Assembly (NCBI GenBank): GCA_025331565.1
Contig: JAFREQ010000012.1
Coordinates: 11,212,501-11,276,500 of the forward strand
Direction: 5' to 3'
Source: Holacanthus passer
Taxonomy: Eukaryota; Chordata; Actinopteri; Pomacanthidae
Length of the DNA stretch: 64,000 nucleotides
The notes beneath the pieces were generated by a model. The model did not search any database. It worked only from the letters and a program-made list of their open reading frames with translations, and had not been told where the DNA came from. Shown piece by piece: positions 12,001 to 22,716 of this stretch (its first letter is position 1; every line of letters begins with the position of its first letter). The position numbers and the translations under genes were made by a program.

Positions 12001-15000
12001 CAAGTATCACTTTCTGACACATCTTGATCCTTTAGAGATGTAACTCTTTGACCTTTGACCTTTGACCAAAGACACAAATGTACATGCTCGATCTCTCTCT
12101 CTCTCTCTCTCCCTGCTCCACACCTACATCCCTCCTTTCCATCCCTCCTTCACCTCTTCTCCTCACCTGCAGTATGAGCAGGAAAAGGAAGTAGGTGTTG
12201 GCTACTTCCTGGAACTGCTCAAACAAGTTGACGGGCAGGAAGGTGATGATGTTGTACTTGGATGTCATGATGCAGTTACTCTGGATGAGGAAGAGGGAAA
12301 AAGTGGATAATTACATGAAATTGTTTTCAAAGATTAAAATGTTCTCTCATCCTTAATGACAGAGTTCATACTTTGAAACATGAGAAAACTCTCTTACCGC
12401 ATACTGAAACTTTTCATTGTACTCTCTGTCATTGGCTCTGACCCTCCTCTCCTCCTCTGCAGAAACACAAGACACGAAATGAGTCACTAAAGGATGGCAT
12501 CACAACAAAGATACAGAGAAAGCACTCAAACTGCTGCATCTCTATTTGTGCATTAAAGGACCAAGTGTAATTCCTAAAGAATGTCAATATCAGTAACATC
12601 CTCCTGGACAGAGAAAGAGAGTAAAGGAGACAACAGTCCACTATGTTTGCGCATTTATTCATAAATCAATGAAGCTGGTGTGTCTGCTGGAGGTTGTTTG
12701 AATAGACATAATGACTCTGTGTCACATACACACACATCGGAACTAATAATGAGACCGATTACCTATAATCTTTAATTAGCTGCTGCCTCTGTCTCTTAAT
12801 GGTCGCTTAATGTGCAATCTGTGCCAGATATGCAACACGTAACCACAGATGAGCGTGTGTACATCTGTGTGAGTCAACAGGAGCACTGAGGCCCGTTACA
12901 GGTAGTCACAGATGAGGCATTACATCCATTTTCACTTATTCACAGACTGAAATCTGCAGCGAATAAAAGTCAAATTTCTTCCTCTTGTGCTCGAGCTCCC
13001 TCCTGACCCTGCTCTTTATCCTCTCGCTGTTTTTAGGTTCCTGTTTATGCTGATACAAAGGAGTTTGGGAGTTCCCCTCCTCCTCCACCAGGCCTGTCTC
13101 CTCTAATATTGATGAGGCTGCTCTTTAAATGAAATGACTGGCCTGTTTTGCACAGGACTGTACACAGTTCACATGCACGCACACACACGCACGGATCTAA
13201 AATTCAGGGCCAAAGCATATGTTTTGCACTAAGGCACTGTCGCTCTGAAACCACAAAGTCCCTAACACACTTTTGACTGATGAGTGAAAGACGAGGCGCC
13301 ACAGGAAGGGACATCACAAGACAGAGGCCATAACCATTACAGTCACACGCACACACATAAACAAAGACCTGTGGTTTCCTGTGTTTCTGCAACACTGTGA
13401 AGCCCTGTGTTACCTTGTACAGCTCACAACTTAGCACATCTGTGTCTCTGCTGCGTTCAGCTTCACCAAACAAACACAGGCCACTTAAAGAGATCCCGTT
13501 AGAGCTCCTTCTGTTTTCGGCTATGAGACAGATCTGGTGCGGCAGGTGAGCTCCAGTCGACTACAAACCAGCTGGGCTGTTGTCACGGTGGATTTAGTCA
13601 AGTAAGAAAATACAAAGCATTTTCCATCTCCCCATTTGTTTTACATTTGAAGTTGCCACCAGATGCTAACACCTAAGGAGACTTACAGCAAGTGTAATAG
13701 AATGAGTGGACAATATGGACAATATCCTGTATCCAGTGTTTATTATGTTGTGATATTGACATATTTTATATACAACATATATCAATATAAATACATAATG
13801 TCTATTATATATATCATATATAGTAAATTTTCTGTTGAAATAGATCAAATAACTAGTCAGAAATCTCTGTTTCTAACTAATCCAGCATGTTAAATACCTG
13901 ACAAATTAAGATGCTTCATCATGTTTATACAAAAATAATGAAAGCATGATATTACCATAAGCTGCCTTCGTAATTGGGAATGTTATCAAATTCAAATGAT
14001 CTCACCATATTGCCCAATGCTACATAACAGTAATTATCTTAAATATGTCTAAGGAACAATAAACATTAGGCCTCTTCTAAAAATATTCTTATCTCTGTGG
14101 CTGAGTGGTGGCAGGATTCAGCAAAACAAGTTAAATATAGTGTTTAGGGCATCACTTGACTCCTGTCTACTGTGCATGTAAAGTTACTTGAGTGAGGGCA
14201 TGTTACAGCTGTTTTGAGTGTACATAGAATTGTACCATGTAAGAATCCAACTCTGATGGTATTTGATATGTCCTCTCTCTTATAAACTCTGGCTAGTATA
14301 ACAATATCAGATTTGTCTGATCGTGCTCCAACATTTATTCTGTTGAAACCCTTCCAATCCTGCCCCCTCTCTCTTCCCTTTTCCCTCTGGCACCTCTCCT
14401 GTCTGCTTGAAGGTCGTCATGTTGCTTTCTGGGGCAAGTGTTCACCAGAGAGATGTGTCTGACAGACAGTGCCAAGGCTGCATTAACCCTCCACGCAGAG
14501 GGCAGGATGCCTGTGCCAGGTAAGCACACAGACACACAGGCTTCCCAGCATCTGGTGTCAGGAGCAGGCGGTGTCTGTCCCGGCCGCTCCTGTGCAAGCT
14601 GGCCGATCCAACCTGAATGCATGGGCATCTTTTAGCAAACTGCCCATTAAGTGTTTAATGTCTCTGACAGCTTCAAGGGCATTAGAAGCCCTGACGCAGA
14701 CTAGATGCTGCACAGCAAGTCTGTATAAATCTATAACGCTCCATTACTGAGAAGCCATCAGCTGCAGGCTTTACTCCACTGCGAGCGTAAGGTTTCCATA
14801 AACAACTGAGACATGAAGGAGTACATAAATATTGATTCAAACTAAAATACTTAACATTACGCTATCTTACACAGAATGACTAACTCTCTCCTAATCCACT
14901 CATTTTCTTTCACCCCCCCCTGTCTCTTTAATGCTCTCCCCCCATGGCTGGACATGTGAGGGCATGTGCAACAGCTCCCAATCTCATGTCTCCTTGAGCT

Positions 15001-15198
15001 ACACACACTCACAACACGGTGATGGCAGACTGAAGTCAGAGTGACGATGACCGCAGAGCACAGCCAGTGTGAGCTGAGGGGAAGGCTGCTGTCCTTGCCA
15101 TGACTAACCCTCAGGATCAGACTCTGCAGAAGTGATCATCACTCACCGTGGCTGATTTCATTACGTGAAAATGGGATAGTGGAATCGTCTGCAGTCGT

Positions 15199-15252
<54 letters not shown>

Positions 15253-18200
15253 AGTGATCCAATTTGTCGGAAAACGATGCGAGTGAGGCCGTCCCACACT
15301 CATGGGCTGGAGGTCAAATGAAGGTGCTTATGCTATGTTATTTATGATAGTTAAAGCTAAGGAGTAAGGATACAGACGAGACAGCGCAGTTACAGAGGAT
15401 GGTGGCGCCTGGAAGATTGATCAGAGTCTCAGGCAGCAGAGACAAGGACATCATCCTAGTTATCTACACAAAACTCAAATCATTTTGTTTTCACATGCAC
15501 ATCCATCCCAATCGTGTATCGCACTGCACATCGCACTGCACATCTGGAAAACTGAGCAAAGGCTCTGAGCCACATTAGATATGATATCTCTTAATTACTG
15601 GGGTAAAAAACAGAAAAAAACAAAGATGACACTGAACCAAAACAGTGAAAAAGTGCAGCCTGGAAAGTCTCTAGTTAAGTCTGAGGAATAATAGTTATTC
15701 CCTGTTATCAAATCTACTGTTTGCCAGCTGATGTCTAATAAACAGAAGGAGGAAGCTCAGTAATTACAGGAGCAGCAGACACACAGTGGACAATTAGATG
15801 TGTTATGCAGAAGACATGTAACATGATACACACATACACAAACACAGAGTGAAGTGTTAAACATGGGGTAAAGATGAAGAAGCAGGAATGAAACTTGGGA
15901 CTCAGGATTGGGATGAGGATGACAAATGTTTATTGGAAAAACAGTGAGATGACAATCAACAGCAGCTCATGATGATGATGATGATGAAGCTGAATTAACC
16001 AGCCTCTGTTGTCACACACACTCGTACCTGTCCTCTTCTTTTTCGACTTGGCTCCATTCAGTCCTGTGTTTTTCTTGGGCAGAACGATTGGAAACCATTT
16101 CTCGTGGAAGTCTTTCAGGACTGTCATCTTGTCTCAACTCTTCTCTGTCACAGCCGCATCTCCGGATGAAGCTCGGCTCCAAACTTGGCTGAAGTTGGAT
16201 GAATCGTCCCGTCTCTGTTTCTGCCTCTCTCTCTCTCTCTCTCGCCTCCTCACACACGCGCACACGGACACGCGCATTCGCTCCATCTCTGGCTCTACTT
16301 CCTCTCCCTCCTGCCGCAGAAACAGTGATGTCATTTTATTTACACTCTGCCTGCTCCATGTTTATATTCATTCCTGATGCATCATCTAAAAGTTGCAGAG
16401 TTTCAATTTCGCATCCTTATCAATCAAAAGTCGCATCCATGTGCAAACTCCGCAGTCTGATCCGCGACTGGACGCATTATGTAACCACATCTGGCTTGAC
16501 GGACGTGACCATGGCAACCGCCTCTGCAGGGATCCCGCAGCCGAGCGAGCGGCTGGAGGAGGAAACTGGCCGCCATTTTGGATCCACAGCGCTCGCCACG
16601 GAGGGGAGAGGGTGCACCACTGCAGGTTCTGGCAGGTGCCCGAGCACGTGCTGCACGGCGGAGCCTCGTGCCGATACATTAAAGATTATCGACCACGCGC
16701 TTGCACACACACACACACACACACACTCTCTCTCTCTCTCTCTTCTCTTATGCATTCCCTGATCTTGCATTCGCTACTTATATGAAGTATCAAATTAACA
16801 CACACACACACACACACACACTGAGCTGCAGGTGATGTAGATGCATAAAGAGCCAGAGCTGTAGTTTGGTGTATTAGGGTCATTATAGCTCAGTTAAAGT
16901 GATGAAACTTGGCTGACATTTCTGTATTTATTTCCACCGAACAGATCTGAGAGACAGGGAAGATGGTGGGAATGGATGGCAATTATTATGATGAACGTGA
17001 TTCTCCAACAAAACTGCATCCTCAAGGGCAAAAAACAAACAAACAAATCACTGTCTGCAACTACATGCTGTGCATCAGCCAGATGTGGTCAAGTTTGCAA
17101 ATCTTGCACATGCAAACAATGACAACAGCATAAAAGATGAGATTAACAATCAAACTTCCTCATGTATTTTATATATATATATATATATTGTTAAACTGCC
17201 ATTTGTTGGGCCCCTTAATGTCCTGCAATGCATCCTTGATACACTTTAAATAAAGCACTGTCACTGACTCACCGTTGTCCCCTTTGCACTAATATGCATT
17301 TTATATCCAGACTTAATGTGGATATATATTTGTTAAATTTCTTACTCCAATAGCTGAAAATTACTTTTTCATTTAAAGTTAACTTTCTAATTTATGTGTA
17401 TGGCTGAACCTGTTTTTGATATTAAACTGAAAAAAGTGAATCAAATCAAATTTACAGCTTAGCATACTGTATGTCTACTGAGATCTGAGATCTGATTTGA
17501 CTTTTTCATTTTTTAAAGTTATACTGATGACTACTAATCTAATGCTATCTACTAATTTCCCTCACATTTAGAAGAAAATGAAGAAGGTGAAGAAGAAGAA
17601 GAAGAACTTCATTAATCCCCTAGAGGGAAATTCTCTTTCAGTCCACTGTACAGTTTACACACATGTAAGCCCGAAATACAGACATGCACATGCAATTGTT
17701 GAGAGTGATGCCACATAGCAGCGCCACCAAAGAGCAGTGAGGGCTTTGGTGCCTTGTTCAAGGGCACCTCAGCAGTGGCCAGGAGGTGAACTGGCCCCTC
17801 TCCAGCTACCGGTCCACACTTAAACCAGCCACCAAATCCTAACAGACTGAGCTACTGCCGCAAAAACATTGAAACATGAAAGACATAAGTATAGTTGGAA
17901 CAAAGTCATTAATTATAAAACTCTACAATCTGATGAAAGTCTTTCTATCCATATAGTGTTACTGTATGTGGATTAAACGAGACTGCATTCATGCTTGTGC
18001 TCAGTGTTGTCTTAATGTGTTCCTGCATACCTCAGACTGGTCAGATAAGAGTTTATCCTCCATACATCCTGTGTGTGTTTAAACCTGTACATGTTAATGC
18101 ATTAAAGTGATATCAGACTACAGCCCAGTCACTGAGAAGACTTAGTCAAAACCAGGTAAAAGTCAAGACTCTGGAGCTCTCCGTGAGCTTCCTCAGAGAT

Positions 18201-18287
18201 ACTCCAGCTCCCCCAGTACCTGAATGGACTAGTGATTAGTGTGTTTAGTGTCAGGTACTGACCTGGAGGAGGCCTCTTTCTGAACAT
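1..18287 (-). CDS. atp8b2: Phospholipid-transporting P4-ATPase ATP8B2 (3' end outside the window)
   Basis: Catalytic subunit of a P4 lipid flippase, which moves phospholipid from the outer to the inner membrane leaflet, normally with a CDC50 partner. Coding exons, 5' to 3': 18263-18287 (alternative 16028-16127), 12398-12456, 12167-12280, 11363-11461, 11091-11152, 10833-10905, 10517-10587, 10333-10412, 9659-9817, 9495-9583, 9091-9287, 8454-8574, 8232-8319, 7806-7840, 7546-7705, 7248-7436, 6334-6449, 5450-5614, 4961-5072, 3725-3830, 2591-2825, 2191-2374, 1131-1354, 939-1022 and 1-188. All phases agree, giving about 1011 residues before the edge. Visible motifs, numbered from the 18287 start, are actuator DGET at 167-170, PISL in the fourth membrane segment, phosphorylation site DKTGT with Asp390, and hinge GDGAND at 836-841. 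The usual length is about 1200, so roughly 190 C-terminal residues are missing to the left. Similarity to ATP8B2 is near-continuous, clearly closer than I recall for ATP8B1 or ATP8B4. Confidence 0.95.
320..860 (+). repeat. Decayed teleost interspersed repeat in an atp8b2 intron
   Basis: This intronic stretch reads like a repeat I know as very common in percomorph genomes. It has a GCTGTACTTAGGC-like start, a TTTGCTAATTAG segment and an ending with GGTCCAAAGTGGTGGA then GACCAAC. It is AT-rich with no coding capacity. A shorter copy of its end lies at 11556-11662 in the same orientation. The class assignment is from memory. Confidence 0.6.
3672..3722 (+). repeat. (CAGA)n/(CAGG)n microsatellite
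   Basis: Tetranucleotide tract directly abutting the atp8b2 exon at 3725-3830, on the donor side of that intron in the minus-strand transcript. Confidence 0.9.
3990..4354 (+). mobile_element. Non-autonomous DNA transposon (MITE), first of an inverted pair
   Basis: The element starts ACCCTGATTCCAAAAAAGTT and ends with the near-inverse, TTCTTTGGAATCTGTGTTG, so terminal inverted repeats are visible at both ends. The body has no real open frame. A block of about 55 bases around ACCTTTCATACCCAATCATG is the near-perfect reverse complement of part of the element at 5781-6218. Related sequences are widespread in teleosts. Confidence 0.7.
5781..6218 (-). mobile_element. Second copy of the MITE, opposite orientation
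   Basis: The right end, CTTTTTTGGAATCAGGGTTG, is the inverse of the start of the copy at 3990. The interior CATGATTGGGTATGAAAGGT is shared with it in inverted orientation. The left end is eroded, with only a remnant near GTAAAACATAAAAAAAGCAG. The pair encloses atp8b2 exons 4961-5072 and 5450-5614. Confidence 0.7.
6280..6301 (+). repeat. (CATC)n microsatellite
   Basis: Five repeats of CATC, 32 bases left of atp8b2 exon 6334-6449. Confidence 0.9.
8356..8377 (+). repeat. (GATG)n microsatellite
   Basis: Short tetranucleotide tract in the intron next to the exon that carries the DKTGT motif. Confidence 0.9.
11556..11662 (+). repeat. Fragment of the same interspersed repeat
   Basis: It contains CCATCCAATAGTTGTAGAGA and GTCTGGACCAAAATAGTGGA, the terminal part of the element at 320-860. 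It lies in the intron between atp8b2 exons 11363-11461 and 12167-12280; the rest of that intron is AT-rich and otherwise featureless. Confidence 0.6.
12092..12111 (+). repeat. (TC)n microsatellite
   Basis: Ten-unit dinucleotide tract lying between the TTTGACC triplet and atp8b2 exon 12167-12280. Confidence 0.9.
12457..16027. other. Long atp8b2 intron
   Basis: I see no coding exon here. It holds the (CA)n tract at 15199, a (GAT)n tract at 15968-15987, and several stretches of mixed composition (12760-12860, 13050-13140, 14640-14790) that could be conserved non-coding elements. The remainder is AT-rich. Confidence 0.6.
15199..15248 (+). repeat. (CA)n microsatellite
   Basis: About 24 CA units in the long atp8b2 intron; likely polymorphic. 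Confidence 0.95.
16028..16127 (-). CDS. atp8b2: Alternative first coding exon of atp8b2 (long N-terminus)
   Basis: This exon begins at the ATG whose A is 16127 and encodes 33 codons plus one base: MTVLKDFHEKWF, then a lysine-rich stretch. It ends in a good GTACGA donor. Its phase equals that of the other first exon at 18263-18287, so both splice into the exon at 12398-12456 to read EEERRV. The two are mutually exclusive starts. I recall that human ATP8B2 also has a long isoform starting MTV with an EKW motif, which suggests the choice is conserved; that comparison is from memory. The region upstream has promoter-like composition. Confidence 0.8.
16430..16690 (-). promoter_or_regulatory. Likely internal promoter of atp8b2 with a YY1-type element
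   Basis: This CpG-richer island stands out from the AT-rich intron around it. At 16569-16581 it holds GCCGCCATTTTGG, which read on the minus strand is the CAAAATGGCGGC YY1 consensus. That is the orientation usually found just downstream of YY1-type start sites. It lies about 450 bases upstream of the alternative first coding exon. The ATG inside the motif opens a short upstream reading frame. A CA/CT microsatellite flanks it on the right. Confidence 0.5.
16704..16821 (+). repeat. Compound (CA)n(CT)n and (CA)n microsatellites
   Basis: (CA)n at 16704-16726 runs into (CT)n to 16742, and a second (CA)n lies at 16799-16821. They flank the probable internal atp8b2 promoter. Confidence 0.95.
17588..17870 (+). 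mobile_element. Truncated retroelement 3' end with a GAA tract
   Basis: A (GAA)n tract at 17588-17607 is followed by TTCATTAATCCCCTAGAGGG and AAATTC, then TGCCTTGTTCAAGGGCACCT. This combination is typical of 3' ends of common teleost retroelements. No reverse-transcriptase frame remains. It lies in the intron between the two alternative first exons of atp8b2. Confidence 0.55.
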
Positions 18288-18330
18288 CTCCACTCTGCCG
18301 GCGTCCTTCTGCTATGGCCCATGGGATTGT
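18263..18330 (-). other. atp8b2: atp8b2 exon with short N-terminus start (5' UTR plus 25 coding bases)
   Basis: The exon has a strong acceptor (pyrimidine tract then CTGCAG) at 18331-18332 and a GTCAGT donor. The in-frame ATG (A at 18287) gives MFRKRPPP, then EEERRV from the next exon; this resembles the KKRPPEEERR start I recall for human ATP8B2. A second ATG 35 bases upstream in the same exon is out of frame. The acceptor implies at least one more non-coding exon upstream, probably at 20957. Confidence 0.75.
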
Positions 18331-19689
18331 CTGCAGAGGGAAAGAAGAGGAGGTGAAGGACACAAAAGAGAAGGGGCCTTAATTATGAAAAGAGGTGCCG
18401 AGGGGTGAAGAATTGAGGAGGACACAGAGGAGAGAAGAAGTTATAGAAGAGGAAGTGAAGTGAGAACTATGTAAACAAATATCCTCTTGAAAGCGTGATG
18501 GAGAAAGTCCTTGATTTCTGCTCAAACTGTCACCGTGCTTTCAAGTGATTTGCTCTGCCATGTCTTTTTTATTTTGTTTGAATGTGTGGAAAACAATTGT
18601 TTGCCTCATAGAGAGAAGTTGGGAATCCATCAGGCGTTACAATGGCTACACAACAGGACACAAACACCAGACCATCTCTGCTCTGTTAGTGAAATAATGA
18701 GGAAATGACATTCAGCAGAGAGCTGCATCTGTCTCTGTGGCACACAGTGTCTGGGGAGCGGTGGCTCGGGCCAGATCCGCTGTCAGTCTCCTCCCACGGT
18801 GGATGAGAAACAGTGATGGGGTGGTATGTTTCCTCTCTTCCTCTCTTCTCACTTTCCCCTCTACACTTGTCTCCTGGCTTTCCATTTATGCTGACCTGTT
18901 AATATTACACACCTCACTGCTTTCACTCTTATCTCGGCTAAGTAACGGCGCAGAGAGGCAGAAAGATGAGAGATGAGGTTGCAGGGGTGAGGCGATGTAC
19001 ATCTTTGTCTCGGGTTTGTAGTGCACACTAGAAGGTACAAACAGTATGGCAGACAGGGGCTTGAGGCAGTGAGCTTCCAATCAATACTCCAGAGAAAGAG
19101 CATCTCTGCTTCTCTCCACGAGTTGGGCCGATCAGCTTTCAGATACAGTTTCCAGCATCGTCATACACTCTTCCATGCTCTCTATGCATGCTCTCTATTC
19201 ACTTTATACACAGCCTCCACCTTTTTAAAATCCACCTAATAGAGACTGTGAAATAAGAGTTATTTGCCATGTTCTCTCATCACCATCCTATCCTCAATTG
19301 TCACAACCCTCCTTTTTTCTCTCGCTCTCCATCTGTGGCCATCGTCTTGTGTAACCTTACAGACCAGCAGTGTCCTTATGAAATAAACCTGTCAGCCCGG
19401 GGAGCCACAAACACCAGGGACACACTGAATATCTGAGCACCTTTCTTGGCCTCTGGGAAGAATTCCTTTCATGTCTTTCACTGGAGTCTGGCTGAAGTTC
19501 AAGAGGATTTGGAGCAGCAAAAATCCTTAATGAAATGTATGACTTTGAACACCAAAGTCACATCACATCTTTAACATAACAAAAAACAAGCATACATGTG
19601 CTGTATATAACATTCCTGTAGAGTCAGTTGACAGCTCTGCAATACTCACTGGTGACTTATTTTACGTATTTATCTCCTCAGATAAAAGC

Positions 19690-20610
19690 TAATACACTGT
19701 AGACAAACTCTAAGACAGTTAGGTCACTATGTAATTTGTTTGCTCTGAAGGCAGGTTGAACACTTCTTGAGCTTAAAAAATACATTTACGCTTATGAAGC
19801 TTATACAACCCTCTTAGTGTGATGTATCTGATGTCTTTCATTTAGTTGTGTTTCTCTGTTTTGTGTCTGGTGACCTCAAAGTACTTGACAGGGTCTCCTC
19901 TGACATACTACTATAATGAATACTAATATAGCTTTTGTGATATCTGCTATTAACATTAAGACTACTATCATGAGGAAACCAACGAACAAAACTGAAACAA
20001 GCAAAGACTAGAATAACTCTAACAAAGTTACACTGTATTACACACTCGGCCTGCTCTGAGGGCAGGTGGCGTATTTCTTGAGGAGTAATTAAATTGCAAG
20101 GTTTTTAATCCCCGCTGATATACTATCATAATAGATACTAATGCAGTTTCTTGTGGTGTCTGCATGCTGTAAAATGAAGTTGACTGTGGGTTTCTGTAGT
20201 TACTCTCACAAGGAAGCAGAGAATGAGAGTAGACTATAATAATAACAACTCCAATAAAGTAAAGCATGTAATTGGCCAGGTTCTTGAAGAGGAATTACAT
20301 TTACAGACAGGTCGATGTGTGCGGTATGGTAATGAGCATAAGGCGGTCTTTCTGATCATTGCTGTTATTTATTAATAATCTGCTGTGCTCAGCTCTACAC
20401 ATTATCCATCTTCAAATACTACTGAGTGGGTAATTTTTACTCTCATCTAGTTTATTATCTAGTTTTTGTTGTATCTGCAGCTACATGACATCCTATTTGA
20501 AACCACTAGATTGTGGGTCAGTTACTTTCATAAGGAAGCAACAACAAGAGACAAGAATAACTCTAACAAAGTTAAATCAGATTGTAATTGGCCTCCTGAA
20601 ATTGAATCAC
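19690..20610 (+). repeat. Diverged tandem repeat block upstream of atp8b2
   Basis: Three or four degenerate modules of about 220-320 bases recur. Shared words include GAATAACTCTAACAAAGTTA (20011 and about 20555), TACTATAATGAATACTAATA versus TACTATCATAATAGATACTA, GCTCTGAAGGCAGGTTG versus GCTCTGAGGGCAGGTGG, and TGTAATTGGCC. It is non-coding and lies between the 5' exons of atp8b2. Confidence 0.55.
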
Positions 20611-20956
20611 ACACCATAAGCTCTGTTTGACATCCATTAGAGGAAATGCAGTGATGTCTGGAGTCATTTCAGTGTCTTAACTAACTTTCACTTTGACTTT
20701 GGGAAAATGTTTTGACTGATGCCAGACTACAGTAACTTCCATGTTTAAAATCCCCTGAAACAAAACAAAAAAAAACTACATCTACTGTCTGAAGTGAGCA
20801 GCTTTCATCTGGTGCAGGAGGAGAGCTGAACACATCACAGTGAAAACCGAGACATACATCAATACTTTCAGCTGATAAAGTAAGACTGCAGAAAGTGGCC
20901 ATGCATGATGGAGGCGACCATCCACCGCTACAGCAGCTCAGCAGACACAAACCTAC

Positions 20957-21190
20957 CTTTGCAAGTTGGTGTTTATGAGGAGCCTGTTTGTGGTGGAGTC
21001 ATTCTCGCTGCTCCTGTCGCCGAGGTCATGAGGAGGGTCCGGGTTTTGGACGATGATGAGGTGGGAGGGTGAAGCAGGAACCCGGGATGAGCTGGAGACA
21101 CCGTGTCGAGGTGAGGGAGGAGGGTTTGGCTGAGGAGGAGGAGGAGCTGCACCTCCTTCATCTCCACCTCTGTCTGCACCTCCTGCTCTC
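20957..21190 (-). other. atp8b2: Probable non-coding first exon and promoter-proximal region of atp8b2
   Basis: A plausible donor (GCAAAG then GTAGGT) lies at 20955-20956 and would feed the acceptor at 18331. The sequence to its right is more GC-rich than its surroundings, with GAGGAGG runs and several CpGs, and has no TATA box that I can see. The transcription start is not determined, so the right boundary is approximate. It is inferred only because the 18263-18330 exon needs an upstream partner. Confidence 0.4.
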
Positions 21191-21199
21191 AGGACCTTA

Positions 21200-22716
21200 A
21201 AGCACAGGAGGATGTGATGTTTTGCTCCTCATCAGTGCTGCTGTTATTATTATTGCTGTCACTGTTGTTATAGCCTTTACTTTTACATTTTAAACACATT
21301 TGTTGATTTAAAATGACATGATGATAAATTATTATTCTGTTTTTCACATTTTATCTTGGTTATTTACACAATAAGCTGTTTGTTGTTTTTACAAACGCAC
21401 TCTTTATTTATCAATAACCATGTGCTCTATTTCCTTTTTGTGTCATAGCGCCCTCTGCTGCTCTGTCAGCATCATCTGCCCCAACATCTGCATTAAGAGA
21501 ATGCAAAAAATAGTGTAATATTCCTATGGGAACCTACTGCATCTGTAGATATAGAATATCTGAAGAATATAAATATAAATATAAGTTAGAATCATATTTC
21601 TACAAAATGCCTACAAATCCATAGATCTTTGACAAAACACGTTTTTATTGTTTTTTAGATTCATGCTGTAAAGTAAGAATTTAATCCTTTATCAATGCAT
21701 TAAATGCACAAGAACAAAGATTGGCTTCTGATGATATTAAAACATTCACTTACATTCAATAAACATTTATGTATATATTGGACCCTTATCAAATTGTGTT
21801 ATTGTTAGTAGCAAGCAGAGTAGCACGCCTCAAAGGTTCATAAACATCATTCGTCTGCAATCAACCTATTTCACTATCTTCCCTTAAGTGCATTCCAGAT
21901 GGACTCAAGAGACCAAAGCAATCTAAAACACTGATGAAGGGACTCACATAATCATAATGTAGACCTCCAGACACTGGAGATGAGTTTTCTGAAGTGGGTC
22001 CCTGGTATTGACCCTCTTTTCCTCCCATACAGTAGAATAAACCTCCCTACAGACCTATAACAACAGAAACATTCACTGTCTGTCGCCTGTGTGTGCAAAA
22101 TATAACAAACTAATAGATCATGTAAAAGACAACTTTTTTTGTCAGAATTTCAGAACAGATACTTAGAAATACAATAGAATATAGAATAAACAATAGCATA
22201 ACATAAATTAAACCTTAATTTTCTTTCTTTCTCTTTGAATCTCAAGCATGAAATTCTTGGAAATGTCATTGTAAATTCAACGCTGCAATATAAGCATGTT
22301 TAAACAATAATGCTGACTCCTAACCATAAGTGGAATAGAATCAGAAGAGTGACACTGATGTTTTATTTTTCAGATTAAAGTTTTAATTAAATCTAAATAT
22401 TCATTACGGCATTTCATGAAAAGTAAAAAGAACGCAGTGATATATTTTAACAAAAATAAATCAATATTCTAAAAAATACAGACATCAATGTAAACAGCAT
22501 TATCACACAATTAATATCTCTTTCAGCTGCCTCTGCTTCTGTCTGTGAGTCAAAGCTCACTATAGTTCATTTAGTATGTAAAAACATATTCCTTTCATTT
22601 TAACAACAGAAGATCACAAGATGTGTGCACATCTTAACAGCAGCTAAACTTAGCCACTCTTTCTCAAAATAATTTATAACCAGATGACTGTCTTCAAGCA
22701 TCTGAAAGCAGCTTTG
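21200..22716. other. Interval between atp8b2 and aqp10
   Basis: AT-rich, with no exon recognised. The right part (up to 22716) includes the aqp10 3' UTR; several TTTATT hexamers could be its polyadenylation signal and I cannot choose between them. Confidence 0.5.

Noticed and set aside
16199..16785. Overlapping open frames on both strands near 16.2-16.8 kb
   Set aside because: They arise from CT and CA repeats plus CpG-rich promoter sequence. Only the exon at 16028-16127 has homology and splice phase.
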